NCBI RefSeq assembly: GCF_000482745.1 | Contig: NZ_AXWQ01000013.1 | Span: forward strand, 1-64,000 | Length of the DNA: 64,000 bases | Reading direction: 5' to 3' | Source: Oleidesulfovibrio alaskensis DSM 16109 | Lineage (GTDB): Bacteria > Desulfobacterota > Desulfovibrionia > Desulfovibrionales > Desulfovibrionaceae | Part shown: one piece after another, positions 25,086-34,478 of the stretch | Layout: each line of letters begins with the position of its first letter | How positions within the stretch are numbered: the stretch's first letter is position 1 | Made by a program: the position numbers and the translations under genes | Notes under the pieces: model-generated | What the model saw: the letters and a program-made list of their open reading frames with translations, nothing else | Database searches by the model: none | What the model was told of the DNA's origin: nothing

Positions 25086-25964
25086 TCAGCTTGATGCGGG
25101 AACGGCCCGCCCGCGTCCTCTCGGGTCGCGTACAAAGCCTTTGGCACGCAGCCGCGTGAAATAGGTGGAGCCTTCAACAGCGACAAAAAGCAACCCGCGG
25201 GAAGCCTGCGTGACGGTGACAAGATCACCCGCCTGCAGGGCAAAGCATTCCTGACCGTCCTGCGTCACATACACTTCCTGCGGCCCTTCCAGAATCCTGA
25301 TCTCGAACCGCATGGAACCGGCCAGCACCATGGGATGAAAATTGTTGAGAAACGGACAGATAGGTGTGATGGCATAGACAGACATATCGGGATGCACCAG
25401 CGGTCCCCCCGCCGATACGGCATACCCGGTGGCTCCGGTGGGGGTGGACACGATAAGCCCGTCCGCACGCAGATCACCCAGCCATTCGCCGTCCACGCCC
25501 AGCCCCAGATTGATCACCCGGGCCAGTACGCCGCGGTGCAGCACAACATCGTTGACGGCCGTGCCCTCAAAAACGCAGCGTCCTTCCCGGCTCACGGCAA
25601 AATGCAGCGCCAGCCGCTCCGAACACGTCAGGCCGTTTTCCGCCAGCCGGGTAAAAGCCTGCTGCCAGCCTGCGGCTGAAACCTCTGCCAGAAAGCCCAC
25701 CTTGCCCAGATTGACGCCGAGCAACGGCACATCAAGCCCCACTGCTCTGCGCGAAACACTCAGCATGGTGCCGTCGCCGCCCAGCACCATGATGCACGAA
25801 GCACTGCGCGCAAAGTCAGGAAGAGCCGATGCGGTATCGTTTTCTTCCGTTGCCGCTTCTATGCCGCGCGCGGCAAACCATGCCTGCATATCGGCGGCAA
25901 GGGCAGCGGCTCCGGCATGGGCCTGCTTGGTGACTATAAAAACTCTTTTCAATTCGCGATGCAT
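25086..25964 (-). CDS. nadK: NAD kinase
   Basis: NadK phosphorylates NAD to NADP. This 292-aa protein has the catalytic GGDGTML motif (about residues 62-68), NDVVLHRG, and the glycine-rich STPTGATGYAVSAGGP loop. The length matches the bacterial family. It is the first gene of a minus-strand run nadK, DUF89-like, DUF4254, gatB; the 282 bp before it are shared with the divergent gmhA and hold no other gene. Confidence 0.97.
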   Translation of the reverse strand: MHRELKRVFIVTKQAHAGAAALAADMQAWFAARGIEAATEENDTASALPDFARSASCIMVLGGDGTMLSVSRRAVGLDVPLLGVNLGKVGFLAEVSAAGWQQAFTRLAENGLTCSERLALHFAVSREGRCVFEGTAVNDVVLHRGVLARVINLGLGVDGEWLGDLRADGLIVSTPTGATGYAVSAGGPLVHPDMSVYAITPICPFLNNFHPMVLAGSMRFEIRILEGPQEVYVTQDGQECFALQAGDLVTVTQASRGLLFVAVEGSTYFTRLRAKGFVRDPRGRGRAVPASS

Positions 25965-26246
25965 GACTATCCCTAGTAGAAAGCACAGATTCCATCAAGA
26001 AGCCGTAAGGCTTTGCGGCAGGGACTACCCCACATGCGCCCGCCGGACAAGAATAAAAGCCCGCACCGGCCGCGGCACAGGTGCAAACACCCGCCGACGG
26101 CAAAGACAGACTCATGCAACATCAATAATACCGGATTGATACATAACAATGCCACGAAACATTGCGAGCCTGCGCCATTTAGGGTAGTCCCAAGTGGTTC
26201 CGTTTCGCCCCTTGCGTTTCGCGGAATGTTTCAACAAGGAGCCCCG

Positions 26247-26876
26247 ATGTCAGACACTGCCAAAATAATGGTCATGGAGCACGCGCTGGACGGCAGCCGC
26301 CTGCGGGAAGCGTTTTTTCAGGAAAACGCCGACGCCGTGGTGGATGTGGCGCGTATCATGGCCGTATGCATCGCGCGCGGCGGCAAGGTGCTGCTGTGCG
26401 GCAACGGCGGCAGCGCGGCCGACGCGCAACATCTGGCCGCCGAATTCGTGAACAGATTTATTATGGACAGACCCCCGCTGCCTGCCATCGCCCTGACCAC
26501 CGATTCCTCCGTGCTCACATCCATCGGCAATGATTTCGGGTTTGAGCAGGTTTTCAGCAAACAGGTGCAGGCGCTGGGCCAGCAGGGCGATGTGCTTATA
26601 GCCATATCCACTTCGGGCGGCAGTCCCAACGTGCTTGCAGCACTGCGGGCCGCTGCCGAAAAAGGCGTCATCACCGTGGGGCTGACCGGCAAAGGCGGCG
26701 GCGCCATGGCCGAACTGTGTGATTACCTCATCGACGTGAAAGACAGCCGCACTCCGCTCATTCAGGAAATACACATAGCCGTAGGACACCTGCTGTGCGG
26801 TCTGGTGGACCATTATCTTTTTGAAAACGTGCTTGAACTGCAGCCCTGGCTTGAACAGCCGGCGGAAAGCCGCTAG
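26247..26876 (+). CDS. gmhA: phosphoheptose isomerase
   Basis: GmhA converts sedoheptulose 7-phosphate into D-glycero-D-manno-heptose 7-phosphate for the LPS inner core. The 209-aa SIS-domain protein has CGNGGSAADAQHLAAEF, ALTTDSSVLTSIGNDFGFE and AISTSGGSPNVLAA, plus EIHIAVGHLLCGLVD with the family's catalytic Glu and His. AAGGAG precedes ATG 26247. It fits with lpxK and lpxR elsewhere in the window. Confidence 0.96.
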   Translation: MSDTAKIMVMEHALDGSRLREAFFQENADAVVDVARIMAVCIARGGKVLLCGNGGSAADAQHLAAEFVNRFIMDRPPLPAIALTTDSSVLTSIGNDFGFEQVFSKQVQALGQQGDVLIAISTSGGSPNVLAALRAAAEKGVITVGLTGKGGGAMAELCDYLIDVKDSRTPLIQEIHIAVGHLLCGLVDHYLFENVLELQPWLEQPAESR

Positions 26877-26922
26877 GCGGGGCTTGCCATATATCCGTTA
26901 AGTTTCAGCAAAGAGGAATACC

Positions 26923-27150
26923 ATGCCCATTTACGAGTACACATGCAAAGCCTGTCACAAGGATTTTGAAGAACTGGTTTTCGGTGCGGGTGACACGGTC
27001 AAATGTCCGGCCTGCGGCTCTACAAAAACCGAAAAACTAATGTCCTGCTCCTGCTTCAAAACATCCGACGGTCAGGGCGGGTACTCTCTGCCGGCATCAT
27101 CCGGCGGCTGTTCCGGCTGTTCCGGCGGCAACTGCTCTTCCTGCAAATAA
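26923..27150 (+). CDS. FmdB-type zinc ribbon protein
   Basis: A 75-aa protein with the FmdB start MPIYEYTCKACHKDFE, Cys8/Cys11 and Cys28/Cys31 forming a zinc ribbon, and a Cys/Gly/Ser-rich tail with five further Cys residues. FmdB-like proteins are small putative regulators of unknown mechanism. It lies between gmhA and hemC, with short gaps (46 and 39 bp), probably in one transcript. Confidence 0.92.
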   Translation: MPIYEYTCKACHKDFEELVFGAGDTVKCPACGSTKTEKLMSCSCFKTSDGQGGYSLPASSGGCSGCSGGNCSSCK

Positions 27151-27189
27151 CGCCGCCCCGCCAATTCTCTAACTCTCACAGGCGCGCAC

Positions 27190-28140
27190 ATGAAAAAAAT
27201 CGTCATCGCTACCCGCGGCAGCAAGCTCGCTCTCTGGCAGGCAGAACATATCAAAGAACGCATCATGCAGCAGTACCCCGACAGTTTTGAAGTCGAACTG
27301 CTGGTTCTGAAAACCAAAGGCGACATCATTCTTGACGTGCCCCTGGCCAAAGTGGGCGGCAAGGGTCTTTTTGTCAAAGAAATCGAAGAAGCGCTGCTGG
27401 ACGGCCGCGCAGACATCGCCGTGCACAGCATGAAAGATGTTCCCATGGAACTGCCTCAGGGACTGACTCTGGGAGCCATTCCCGAGAGGGAAGTCCCCAC
27501 GGACTCGCTGCTTTCGGCCAGATACGACGGGCTGGACGCCCTGCCGCAGGGTGCCGTGGTGGGCACAAGCAGTCTGCGCCGCCAGTCACAGATTCTCGCC
27601 ATGCGTCCCGACCTTGAAGTCAAATGGCTGCGCGGCAACGTGCAGACCCGCATACGCAAACTGATGGACGGAGAATACGACGCCATCATCATGGCCACAT
27701 CAGGGCTCAAGCGTCTGGGCGAAACGGCTCCCTTTCATTCCGAGCTGGGACCGCCCCTGTTCATGCCCGCCGTGGGACAGGGAGCACTGGGTCTTGAATA
27801 CCGCAGTGACAGGCAGGACCTTGCCGAGATGCTGGCATTTCTTGACCACCGCCCCTCGCGCATATGCGTCGAGGCGGAACGCGGCTTTCTTTTCGGGCTG
27901 CAGGGCGGCTGTCAGGTGCCCATAGCCGGATACGCCGTCATGACCGGCGACAACAGCTTTGAGCTGACGGGACTTGTGGCCGAACTGGACGGCACCGCCG
28001 TCATCAGGCGCACTGCCGCGGGCACCGAAGCAGACGCCCGCGATACCGGTCTGACGCTTGCAGCACAGGTAAAGGCCGCCGGTGCCGACGCCATTCTGCA
28101 GCGCGTCTATGAAAACGGCCACGCCTCGCCGCAGGCCTGA
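27190..28140 (+). CDS. hemC: hydroxymethylbilane synthase (porphobilinogen deaminase)
   Basis: HemC polymerises four porphobilinogens in the tetrapyrrole pathway. The 316-aa protein has [16 protein letters not shown], the KDVPMELP segment, [16 protein letters not shown] with conserved Arg residues, and [11 protein letters not shown], whose Cys carries the dipyrromethane cofactor. Tetrapyrroles supply siroheme and heme, both needed by sulfate reducers. Confidence 0.98.
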
Positions 28141-28161
28141 GTCTGACAAACGCCATACAAA

Positions 28162-28200
28162 ACGGGCGGCGCAGATATTATCTGCGCCGCCCGTTTCTTT
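28162..28200 (+). terminator. intrinsic terminator of hemC
   Basis: A perfect 15-bp stem (28162-28176 with 28180-28194) with a 3-nt loop followed by TTTCTTT. It starts 21 bp after hemC and lies in the gap to the convergent gene ending at 28221. Confidence 0.85.
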
Positions 28201-28220
28201 CAGAAAGAAACTCCGGAAAA

Positions 28221-29213
28221 TCAGGGCACCATTTCCACCTGATCAATAAAGGTTGCGGGCAGAACCAGACCCCAGCGCGCAAGCCCGCTGCGGCTGAATT
28301 TCAGCATGCCCTGTTCGGCCAGTACCGGCTGCACCGGCAGCGGCTCTCCGGCCAGCATGGATTCGACCAGCCCTGCGGCCCTGTGTGCCTGTTCTTCTGC
28401 AGAGTGCAGCAGCCCGCCTATGGCAAGCCCCGGTCCCACGCTGAATTCCCATACGGCAAAACACGGTACCGGACTGTGCTCCGCCGTCCAGCGCAGCACC
28501 TTGTCATCGGGCACAACACGACCGTCTGCATCACGCAGCGTCTGGTACAGACCGATGATAAGGATATCGGCCCCCTGCCCGCGCGCCGAGAGCACATGTT
28601 CACGCCATTGCTGCCAGCTGCCGACGATGCGCGTCTGCAGTTCGATGCCCATGACATTCTGCTCTGCGGCACCGCGCAGAACAGTGCGGAAAATAAGCTG
28701 CGACGTTGTGCCGCTGTCAAAAAGCATCAGCGCACGCCTGAGTGTCAGGCCTTCAAGGCGGCTGAGGTAACTCAGCGTGCGCTTCACCAGCGGACGCTCG
28801 ATGACTCCTGCCACGTTTTCCGGCCCGTGCAGCCCGTAATCGCGCGGGTTGCCGTTGACCCCCATGTAAATAATACGCGCACCTGCCGCCACAAGCTGCG
28901 GCCCCAGCAGACGGCAGGCATTGTCGTCGGCCAGCACCACCACATCCGGAGCATGCCGCCTGTACGCATCCATGGCCAGCCCGGCGCGGGCGGCAAACTC
29001 TTCCCGGGGCAGACGTTTGGTATCAAGCTCAAAGGTCAGCAGGGTATGCTCCGGCGTCAGCCGCAGGCGCAGGGTCTGCAGCCATTCTGCGTCCCAGGCG
29101 TATTCCGCATGGTAGCTCTGAATGACCAGTATGGTGGCCGCAGCGGCACGCGCGGCACACAGTCCGGCAAACAGCAGCGCACACAATACTATGGCAGAAA
29201 CACGCAGCAGCAA
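28221..29213 (-). CDS. periplasmic ABC-type substrate-binding protein (PF04392-like)
   Basis: A 330-aa exported protein of the ABC_sub_bind kind: after the signal peptide (hydrophobic core LRVSAIVLCALLFAGLCAARAAA) comes ATILVIQSYHAEYAWD, then DVVVLADDNACRLLGPQLVAAGARIIYMGVN and later ADILIIGLYQTLRDADG. Such proteins often stand next to sensor kinases or ABC permeases; neither is here. The start is set at TTG 29213, 6 nt after GGAGG, giving a normal signal peptide; the GTG at 29252 lacks a ribosome site and would add 13 polar residues. Confidence 0.78.
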   Translation of the reverse strand: MLLRVSAIVLCALLFAGLCAARAAAATILVIQSYHAEYAWDAEWLQTLRLRLTPEHTLLTFELDTKRLPREEFAARAGLAMDAYRRHAPDVVVLADDNACRLLGPQLVAAGARIIYMGVNGNPRDYGLHGPENVAGVIERPLVKRTLSYLSRLEGLTLRRALMLFDSGTTSQLIFRTVLRGAAEQNVMGIELQTRIVGSWQQWREHVLSARGQGADILIIGLYQTLRDADGRVVPDDKVLRWTAEHSPVPCFAVWEFSVGPGLAIGGLLHSAEEQAHRAAGLVESMLAGEPLPVQPVLAEQGMLKFSRSGLARWGLVLPATFIDQVEMVP

Positions 29214-29280
29214 AGCGATACCTCCGTAGTCAGCGCAACGGTACCGCAGCACGACACGGCACGGTATTATTTACCATGCA

Positions 29281-30360
29281 CTAAAACGTAACGGCAAATG
29301 TAAGCGAACCGAAATGCTGCCGCCGCTCCTGACTATAAAACTCGCGAGTACGCAGCACATGGGTGTAGGAAACACGGTAGCGGCCGTACATCAGGGCGAT
29401 GCCCCCGTTTACGTCGGCCACCAGCGTTTTTTTGGCCACATGGTGACTGCTTGTAAATGTGTTGCCGTCCAGAAAAATGTTACGCGCCACGGCCCGCAGG
29501 TCTGTACCGGCAAAAAAATACACCCCGAAACCTTCATCGCCGGCATGCAGACGGGGGTCATCGTCGTCTGTGGGGGCACCGATGGCCGCCCCCGGCCTGA
29601 TAAGTGAAGTGCCGAAATCTGCAGGCAGATTGTACCCGAAGCGCACCTCGCCGCCGGCATTGGCATACGTCAGCACGTTGCCCGCCGTCAGTCCGGCATG
29701 CGGAAGCACGTCCCAGCCCCACCCGCTGCCCGAACTTTCGGGGTTCAGCCGCCACGCCCGCTCAAAGGTGACCATAAGCGCAGGCTCGTTGTGCAGCTGG
29801 TTTTCCCAGCCTTTGGCGGTGGGAATGTTGCGCACGCTGTGCACGCCGTTCTGGGCAAATTCTCCCAGAGCGGCCGGTCCCACCATACCCATGGTGACCA
29901 TAAGCGTATCCAGCCTGTCGTGCTGTTTGGCATGCAGCCCCACGGCACCGTACAGATATCCGGCATACGGCCGGTCATCTTCCAGCAGGTGCTCCACCTG
30001 TGTGTCCGAAGGCGTGTAAATGTGCTGGCCCAGCGTTAGCGAGACGTTGTACTGCGAGTCCTTACCGGCCTCCAGCGGCAGCTCGTCCAGCAGGCCGTCC
30101 AGACTGTCCGGCAGCATGTCATCCGCCGCCAGGGTGGGCAGATCGCGCGATACAAGCGTCATCTGTACGGCATTGGTGTAGTACTGGTCAGTTCCGCCGA
30201 ACAGGTCGTTTTCAAAATAAAAAAGCAGCGTACGCGTGGATTTGGCCTTGGTGCGTACATAGCTGTCTTTAACGGTTGTCTGCGCCGCGGTGTCGGCGCG
30301 CGCCGGCACTGCGCAGCACAGCATGCCGCACAGTGCGAGAAAAAGCGCGATATTCCGCAT
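29281..30360 (-). CDS. lpxR: lipid A 3'-acyloxyacyl/3-O-deacylase, LpxR family
   Basis: A 359-aa outer-membrane beta-barrel protein (DUF2219). A signal peptide (about 1-22) is followed by FYFENDLFGGTDQYYTN with the conserved Asn-Asp pair, DDRPYAGYLYGAVG, and VGPAALGEFAQNGVHSV carrying the family His. The C-terminus ends in Phe, as outer-membrane barrels do. LpxR removes acyl chains from lipid A in the outer membrane. It follows the DUF2064 gene by only 7 bp. Confidence 0.88.
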   Translation of the reverse strand: MRNIALFLALCGMLCCAVPARADTAAQTTVKDSYVRTKAKSTRTLLFYFENDLFGGTDQYYTNAVQMTLVSRDLPTLAADDMLPDSLDGLLDELPLEAGKDSQYNVSLTLGQHIYTPSDTQVEHLLEDDRPYAGYLYGAVGLHAKQHDRLDTLMVTMGMVGPAALGEFAQNGVHSVRNIPTAKGWENQLHNEPALMVTFERAWRLNPESSGSGWGWDVLPHAGLTAGNVLTYANAGGEVRFGYNLPADFGTSLIRPGAAIGAPTDDDDPRLHAGDEGFGVYFFAGTDLRAVARNIFLDGNTFTSSHHVAKKTLVADVNGGIALMYGRYRVSYTHVLRTREFYSQERRQHFGSLTFAVTF

Positions 30361-30367
30361 GCGCGGT

Positions 30368-31093
30368 CTACTCCTTTTCCACCGGAGCCATGCCCGGCAG
30401 ATCTATGTCGTACTGCCTGATCAGTGCGTCATTTTCGCGCAGCAGCGCGTAAGTGGACGACCGGCGGAACGAACTGTTTTTGTTGGTACGGTACAGCACG
30501 TTAAGATCCCATACCGTGTCCACATCGTTCCAGTCGGGCAGCTGCAGCACCTCAAGACGGGCCCTGCGCATTTTTTCCACCGTGGGCTGATATACGTCCG
30601 CCTCGCCCCAGCGTATGCCGTCAAAAACATCGGGACAAAAGCTGTCTTTACGGAATCCGATAAGATAATACCCGCCGTCAAAAGCGGGACCTATGGCCGC
30701 ATCATAATGCTGCAGATCGTTCAGCGCCTTCTGCACCAGTTCGCAGGGATAGTCCGGTATATCACTGCCCATCAGCACCACGCGGTCATAACCGTCGTCA
30801 AAGGCTTTCTGCATGGCATGCTTCATGCGTTCGCCCAGATCAAGCCCCTGCTGTGCCGCAAACATATGCTGCGGGCCCAGCCATGCCTTGAATTTTTCGG
30901 GCAGATCGGCGTCACCCGGCACATAACAGATGCGCAGGTCGGCATGCAGGCGCGCAAGCCCCTGCAGCATGTCCTGCACAAAATGCCGGTACAGCATGGC
31001 GGCTTTGTCATTGCCCACCACTTCGCCCAGACGCGTTTTCACCTTTCCCGGTTCAGGATACTTGACAAAAAAAAGAATGCAGGATTCGCTCAT
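30368..31093 (-). CDS. TIGR04282/DUF2064 family glycosyltransferase-like protein
   Basis: A 241-aa protein with the family pattern ILFFVKYPEPGKVKTRLGEVVG at the N-terminus, VVLMGSDIPDYP in the middle and AAIGPAFDGGYYLIGFR. These resemble nucleotidyl-/glycosyltransferase A folds. The family usually travels with the next gene upstream (TIGR04283), as it does here with 2 bp between them. ATG 31093 is chosen over ATG 31099 because of better spacing from AGGGG. Confidence 0.88.
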   Translation of the reverse strand: MSESCILFFVKYPEPGKVKTRLGEVVGNDKAAMLYRHFVQDMLQGLARLHADLRICYVPGDADLPEKFKAWLGPQHMFAAQQGLDLGERMKHAMQKAFDDGYDRVVLMGSDIPDYPCELVQKALNDLQHYDAAIGPAFDGGYYLIGFRKDSFCPDVFDGIRWGEADVYQPTVEKMRRARLEVLQLPDWNDVDTVWDLNVLYRTNKNSSFRRSSTYALLRENDALIRQYDIDLPGMAPVEKE

Positions 31094-31095
31094 GA

Positions 31096-31878
31096 TCATC
31101 CCCTGTGTGCGCGATACCATCGTGAAAGAGAGTGCGGAGAAACGCCCAGCGCATACAATGCGCGCAAACATACGTTACGCGCCGAGCAGTACAGCAGACC
31201 TTCCTTGTGCCAGCGCCGCGCCGATGTGGCAACACGGCTTTTCACTATTTCTATGGGGTCGCCCCTGCGCCGGATGCGGCGCATGATGTCCACATCCTCC
31301 ATCAGAGGGATATCGGCATACCCGCCCAGCTGCCGGAAATACGCGGTGCAGAAAAACTGCGCCTGATCACCGTAAGGCGTGCGCGTAAGCCTGTTGCGGG
31401 CGTCGGCCACCCGCTCCGTCAGCCGGAAAAAAAGGCCCCCGCCATCAATGCCCAGACTGAACGCCCCGGCCTGAACCCGCGAGAGCGCATCCAGCATATG
31501 CGCAAAAGCATTATGCGGCAGGCGGGTATCGGCATGCAGAAACAGCAGCACACGCCCCCGGGCGCATGCGGCGGCGGCATTCATCTGGCGTGCCCTGCCT
31601 ATGGGAGCGTGCCTGTGCAGCACGGCGGCACCGCACAGGCAGTCCGGCTGCGGCAGCGGCTGCTGCGGGTCGCCGTCCGCTATTATCAGCTCAAAGGGCA
31701 CACCGCCGCTTACCGCCTGCAGATGCTCCGCCAGCCTGCCTGCCATGCCTTGCCCCGCAAGCACCGGCACCACCACGGAAACAACCGCGGGGTCTGCACC
31801 GTTTGCCCCGCAGGCCCGACCACCGGAGTTTCCGCTCGTCTTGCAACGCCGGACACAAGTACCGTTCTGACACGTCAT
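31096..31878 (-). CDS. family 2 glycosyltransferase, TIGR04283 type
   Basis: A 260-aa GT-A glycosyltransferase: VSVVVPVL, a DG-containing nucleotide-sugar segment FELIIADGD, RARQMNAAAACARGRVLLFLHADT (the DxD-like acidic site), GDQAQFFCTAYFRQLGGYADIPLMEDVD and the basic C-terminus. Upstream 28 residues are Cys-rich and poorly conserved in look, so the true start may be later. It is the first gene of a four-gene minus-strand run ending at the periplasmic binding protein. Confidence 0.88.
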   Translation of the reverse strand: MTCQNGTCVRRCKTSGNSGGRACGANGADPAVVSVVVPVLAGQGMAGRLAEHLQAVSGGVPFELIIADGDPQQPLPQPDCLCGAAVLHRHAPIGRARQMNAAAACARGRVLLFLHADTRLPHNAFAHMLDALSRVQAGAFSLGIDGGGLFFRLTERVADARNRLTRTPYGDQAQFFCTAYFRQLGGYADIPLMEDVDIMRRIRRRGDPIEIVKSRVATSARRWHKEGLLYCSARNVCLRALYALGVSPHSLSRWYRAHRG

Positions 31879-32027
31879 TGCCTGATATCCCTGAGTATAT
31901 AGACAGCCCGGCCGCCTGACAAACGCTATTGCCTGATGACTTTCAGCATATGCTGCGATATACTTTCCCGTTGAGCAACTGCGTATCGCTTTTGCCCAAG
32001 CAAATTCACTGCCCGATCAGGAGAATC

Positions 32028-34439
32028 ATGAGCAGACCCAAGCCGCTACCGTCTTCCAAGCTACGCACCAGACTGGACCCCGCACGCATTCCCTGCGACG
32101 ACAGCCGCACGCTGCCCCGTTCGGCCCCGCGCGGCAGCGCCCAGCCCCGCGCCATGCAGGCGCTGGAAATGGCGCTGCACATACGCGACACAGGCTATAA
32201 CATATATCTGGCCGGCGAAGCCAATCTGGGCCGCACGTACATGCTGATGGACGTGCTGACGCCCCGCGCCCGCAAAATGCCCGCGCCGCCCGACCAACTG
32301 TATGTACACAACTTTGACGACCGCGACCACCCGCGACTTATACTGCTGCCCGCCGGCAAGGGGCGCGCGCTCAAAAACGACCTTGCCCAGACCATAACGC
32401 GTATCCGCAAAGAGATTCCCTCGCGCTTTGAAAACGATGCCTATGTCAAAAAGCGCAACGAACTGCTGGAGCGTTTTCAGGACATACGCGACAAGCTGCT
32501 CAAGGAAATGGATTCCGTGGCCGTGGGCAAGGGATTCAACCTTGATCTGGATGACGCGGGCGGAGTCACGCTGTACCCGCTTATCGAAGGCAAACGCCTG
32601 AGCGAAGAAGAATTTGAACGACTGGACGAAGGACTGCGCAAAAACCTGAAGGTTAAAAGTGACGCGCTGCTCAAGGTAATGACAGGGCTCATGCGCCAGC
32701 TGAGCAAAGCCGAACAGAGTTTTTCCGAAGGCGAGCGCTCGCTGGACCGTAAAGTCATGTCCGAAGTGCTGGACACACATCTGAAGCCGCTGGCGGAAGA
32801 ATACAACAGCGCCTGTGCCTGTGCCGTGCTGTGTGATTATTTTGAAGATCTGCGGGCTGACATGCTGGACAATCTGGACAGCTTTGTGGCCAAGCAGGAC
32901 ACCCCGCAGCAGGGCGATGCCTCCGGTGGTTCCGCCAGTGAAGAGACTCTTGGACGGTACGAGATTAATCTCTTTGTCGATAATTCCGAGCTGAAAGGCG
33001 CCCCCATCGTCACCGAAGACCACCCCACCCCCGCCAACCTGCTGGGGTGCGTGGAACGCGAGGCCGAAATGGGCGCGCTGGTCACCGATTTCACGCTGGT
33101 AAAAGCAGGCGCCCTGCAAAAGGCCAACGGCGGTTTTCTGCTGCTGCATATGGAAGATATTCTGCAGCACCCCGCCGCATGGGAAGGGCTGATGCGCGCC
33201 CTGCGGTCTTCACGTGCGCGCATCGAAGACCCCGACGACGGTGTGGACACCACCAAGACCAAGGGCATAGAGCCGGAACCGCTGGATCTGTCGCTCAAGG
33301 TCATCCTCATCGGTGATGAAGAGCTGTACGAACAGCTGACAGAGCACGACGACCGTTTTCCCAAGCTGTTTAAAATCAAGGCACATATGGCCGAAACCAT
33401 GCGGCGCGACGCTGCAGGGGTCAAAAATTACCTGCACCGCATAGGCCGCATCATAGAAGAAGCCGGTCTGCCTCCTTTCACCCGCGAGGCCATGGCCGGC
33501 ATTGTCGATCATGGTTCGCGGATTATCGAAGACCAGAAAAAACTGTCGCTCAAATTCCCTCTGGTGCGCGAGCTGATGCTCGAAGCCGCCGCGCTGGCTT
33601 CCATGAAAGGAAAAAAAATGGTGGATGGCGCCACGCTGCATAACGCACTGGAAGCACGCCATTACCGCAGCAATCTGTATGAAGAGCTCTTCATGGAGGA
33701 ATACGACCGCGAGCTGATAAAAGTGGCTACCAGCGGTCAGGCCGTGGGACATGTGACAGGGCTTTCAGTCAGCATGTACGGCGACTTTGAGTTCGGTCTG
33801 CCGCACTCCATATCGTGCACGGTGGGCGTGGGCACAGGCGGCATCATCGACCTTGAACGTGAAGCCCAGCTTGGCGGCCCCATTCACACCAAAGCCATGA
33901 TGATTCTTAAAAGCTACCTGCTCAGCCAGTTCGCCCATAACAAACCGCTGGTACTTTCCGGCAGCCTGTGCTTCGAACAGAACTACGTGGGTGTGGAAGG
34001 CGACTCCGCCTCCGGTGCGGAACTGGCCGCGCTGCTTTCGGCGCTGGCTCAGGTGCCCATAGATATGTCGCTGGCGTTCACCGGTGCGGTGTCGCAGTCC
34101 GGTTCCATCATGGCGGTGGGCGGTGTGACGCGCAAAATCGAAGGATTTTTCGACCTGTGTGTGCGCCGGGGACTTACCGGCAGACAGGGAGTTATCATTC
34201 CGCATGACAACACCGACCATCTTATGCTTAAATACGATGTTCTCAAAGAAGTTGATGCGGGAAAGTTCGCCATATATCCGGTGCGCCACATCACAGAAGC
34301 ACTTGAACTGCTTACGGGAATAAAAACAGGTAACAGACGCAAGGACGGCTCTTTCACGCCGGACTCGCTGTACCATAAGGTGGACAGACGCCTTGCCGAA
34401 ATGGGCAGACTGGCCACCAGAGCATTCCGCTCGCGCTGA
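32028..34439 (+). CDS. Lon-like protease with AAA_32-type degenerate ATPase domain
   Basis: An 803-aa protein. The P-loop region reads GEANLGRT at residues 63-70, so the invariant Lys is Arg and the PGTG portion is altered; Walker B is the weak GGFLLLHMEDI. A coiled helical insert (about 100-290) follows. The C-terminal Lon proteolytic domain is intact: GDSASGAEL gives the catalytic Ser660 and GGVTRKIEGFF the catalytic Lys703. Arg in place of Lys occurs in related YcbZ/AAA_32 proteins as I recall them. ATG 32028 follows AGGAG; longer frames upstream lack one. It probably degrades unfolded proteins, possibly without ATP. Confidence 0.9.
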   Translation: MSRPKPLPSSKLRTRLDPARIPCDDSRTLPRSAPRGSAQPRAMQALEMALHIRDTGYNIYLAGEANLGRTYMLMDVLTPRARKMPAPPDQLYVHNFDDRDHPRLILLPAGKGRALKNDLAQTITRIRKEIPSRFENDAYVKKRNELLERFQDIRDKLLKEMDSVAVGKGFNLDLDDAGGVTLYPLIEGKRLSEEEFERLDEGLRKNLKVKSDALLKVMTGLMRQLSKAEQSFSEGERSLDRKVMSEVLDTHLKPLAEEYNSACACAVLCDYFEDLRADMLDNLDSFVAKQDTPQQGDASGGSASEETLGRYEINLFVDNSELKGAPIVTEDHPTPANLLGCVEREAEMGALVTDFTLVKAGALQKANGGFLLLHMEDILQHPAAWEGLMRALRSSRARIEDPDDGVDTTKTKGIEPEPLDLSLKVILIGDEELYEQLTEHDDRFPKLFKIKAHMAETMRRDAAGVKNYLHRIGRIIEEAGLPPFTREAMAGIVDHGSRIIEDQKKLSLKFPLVRELMLEAAALASMKGKKMVDGATLHNALEARHYRSNLYEELFMEEYDRELIKVATSGQAVGHVTGLSVSMYGDFEFGLPHSISCTVGVGTGGIIDLEREAQLGGPIHTKAMMILKSYLLSQFAHNKPLVLSGSLCFEQNYVGVEGDSASGAELAALLSALAQVPIDMSLAFTGAVSQSGSIMAVGGVTRKIEGFFDLCVRRGLTGRQGVIIPHDNTDHLMLKYDVLKEVDAGKFAIYPVRHITEALELLTGIKTGNRRKDGSFTPDSLYHKVDRRLAEMGRLATRAFRSR

Positions 34440-34478
34440 TTCCGACGGATCAGAAAACCTTTTACAGGAGTCACTTTG

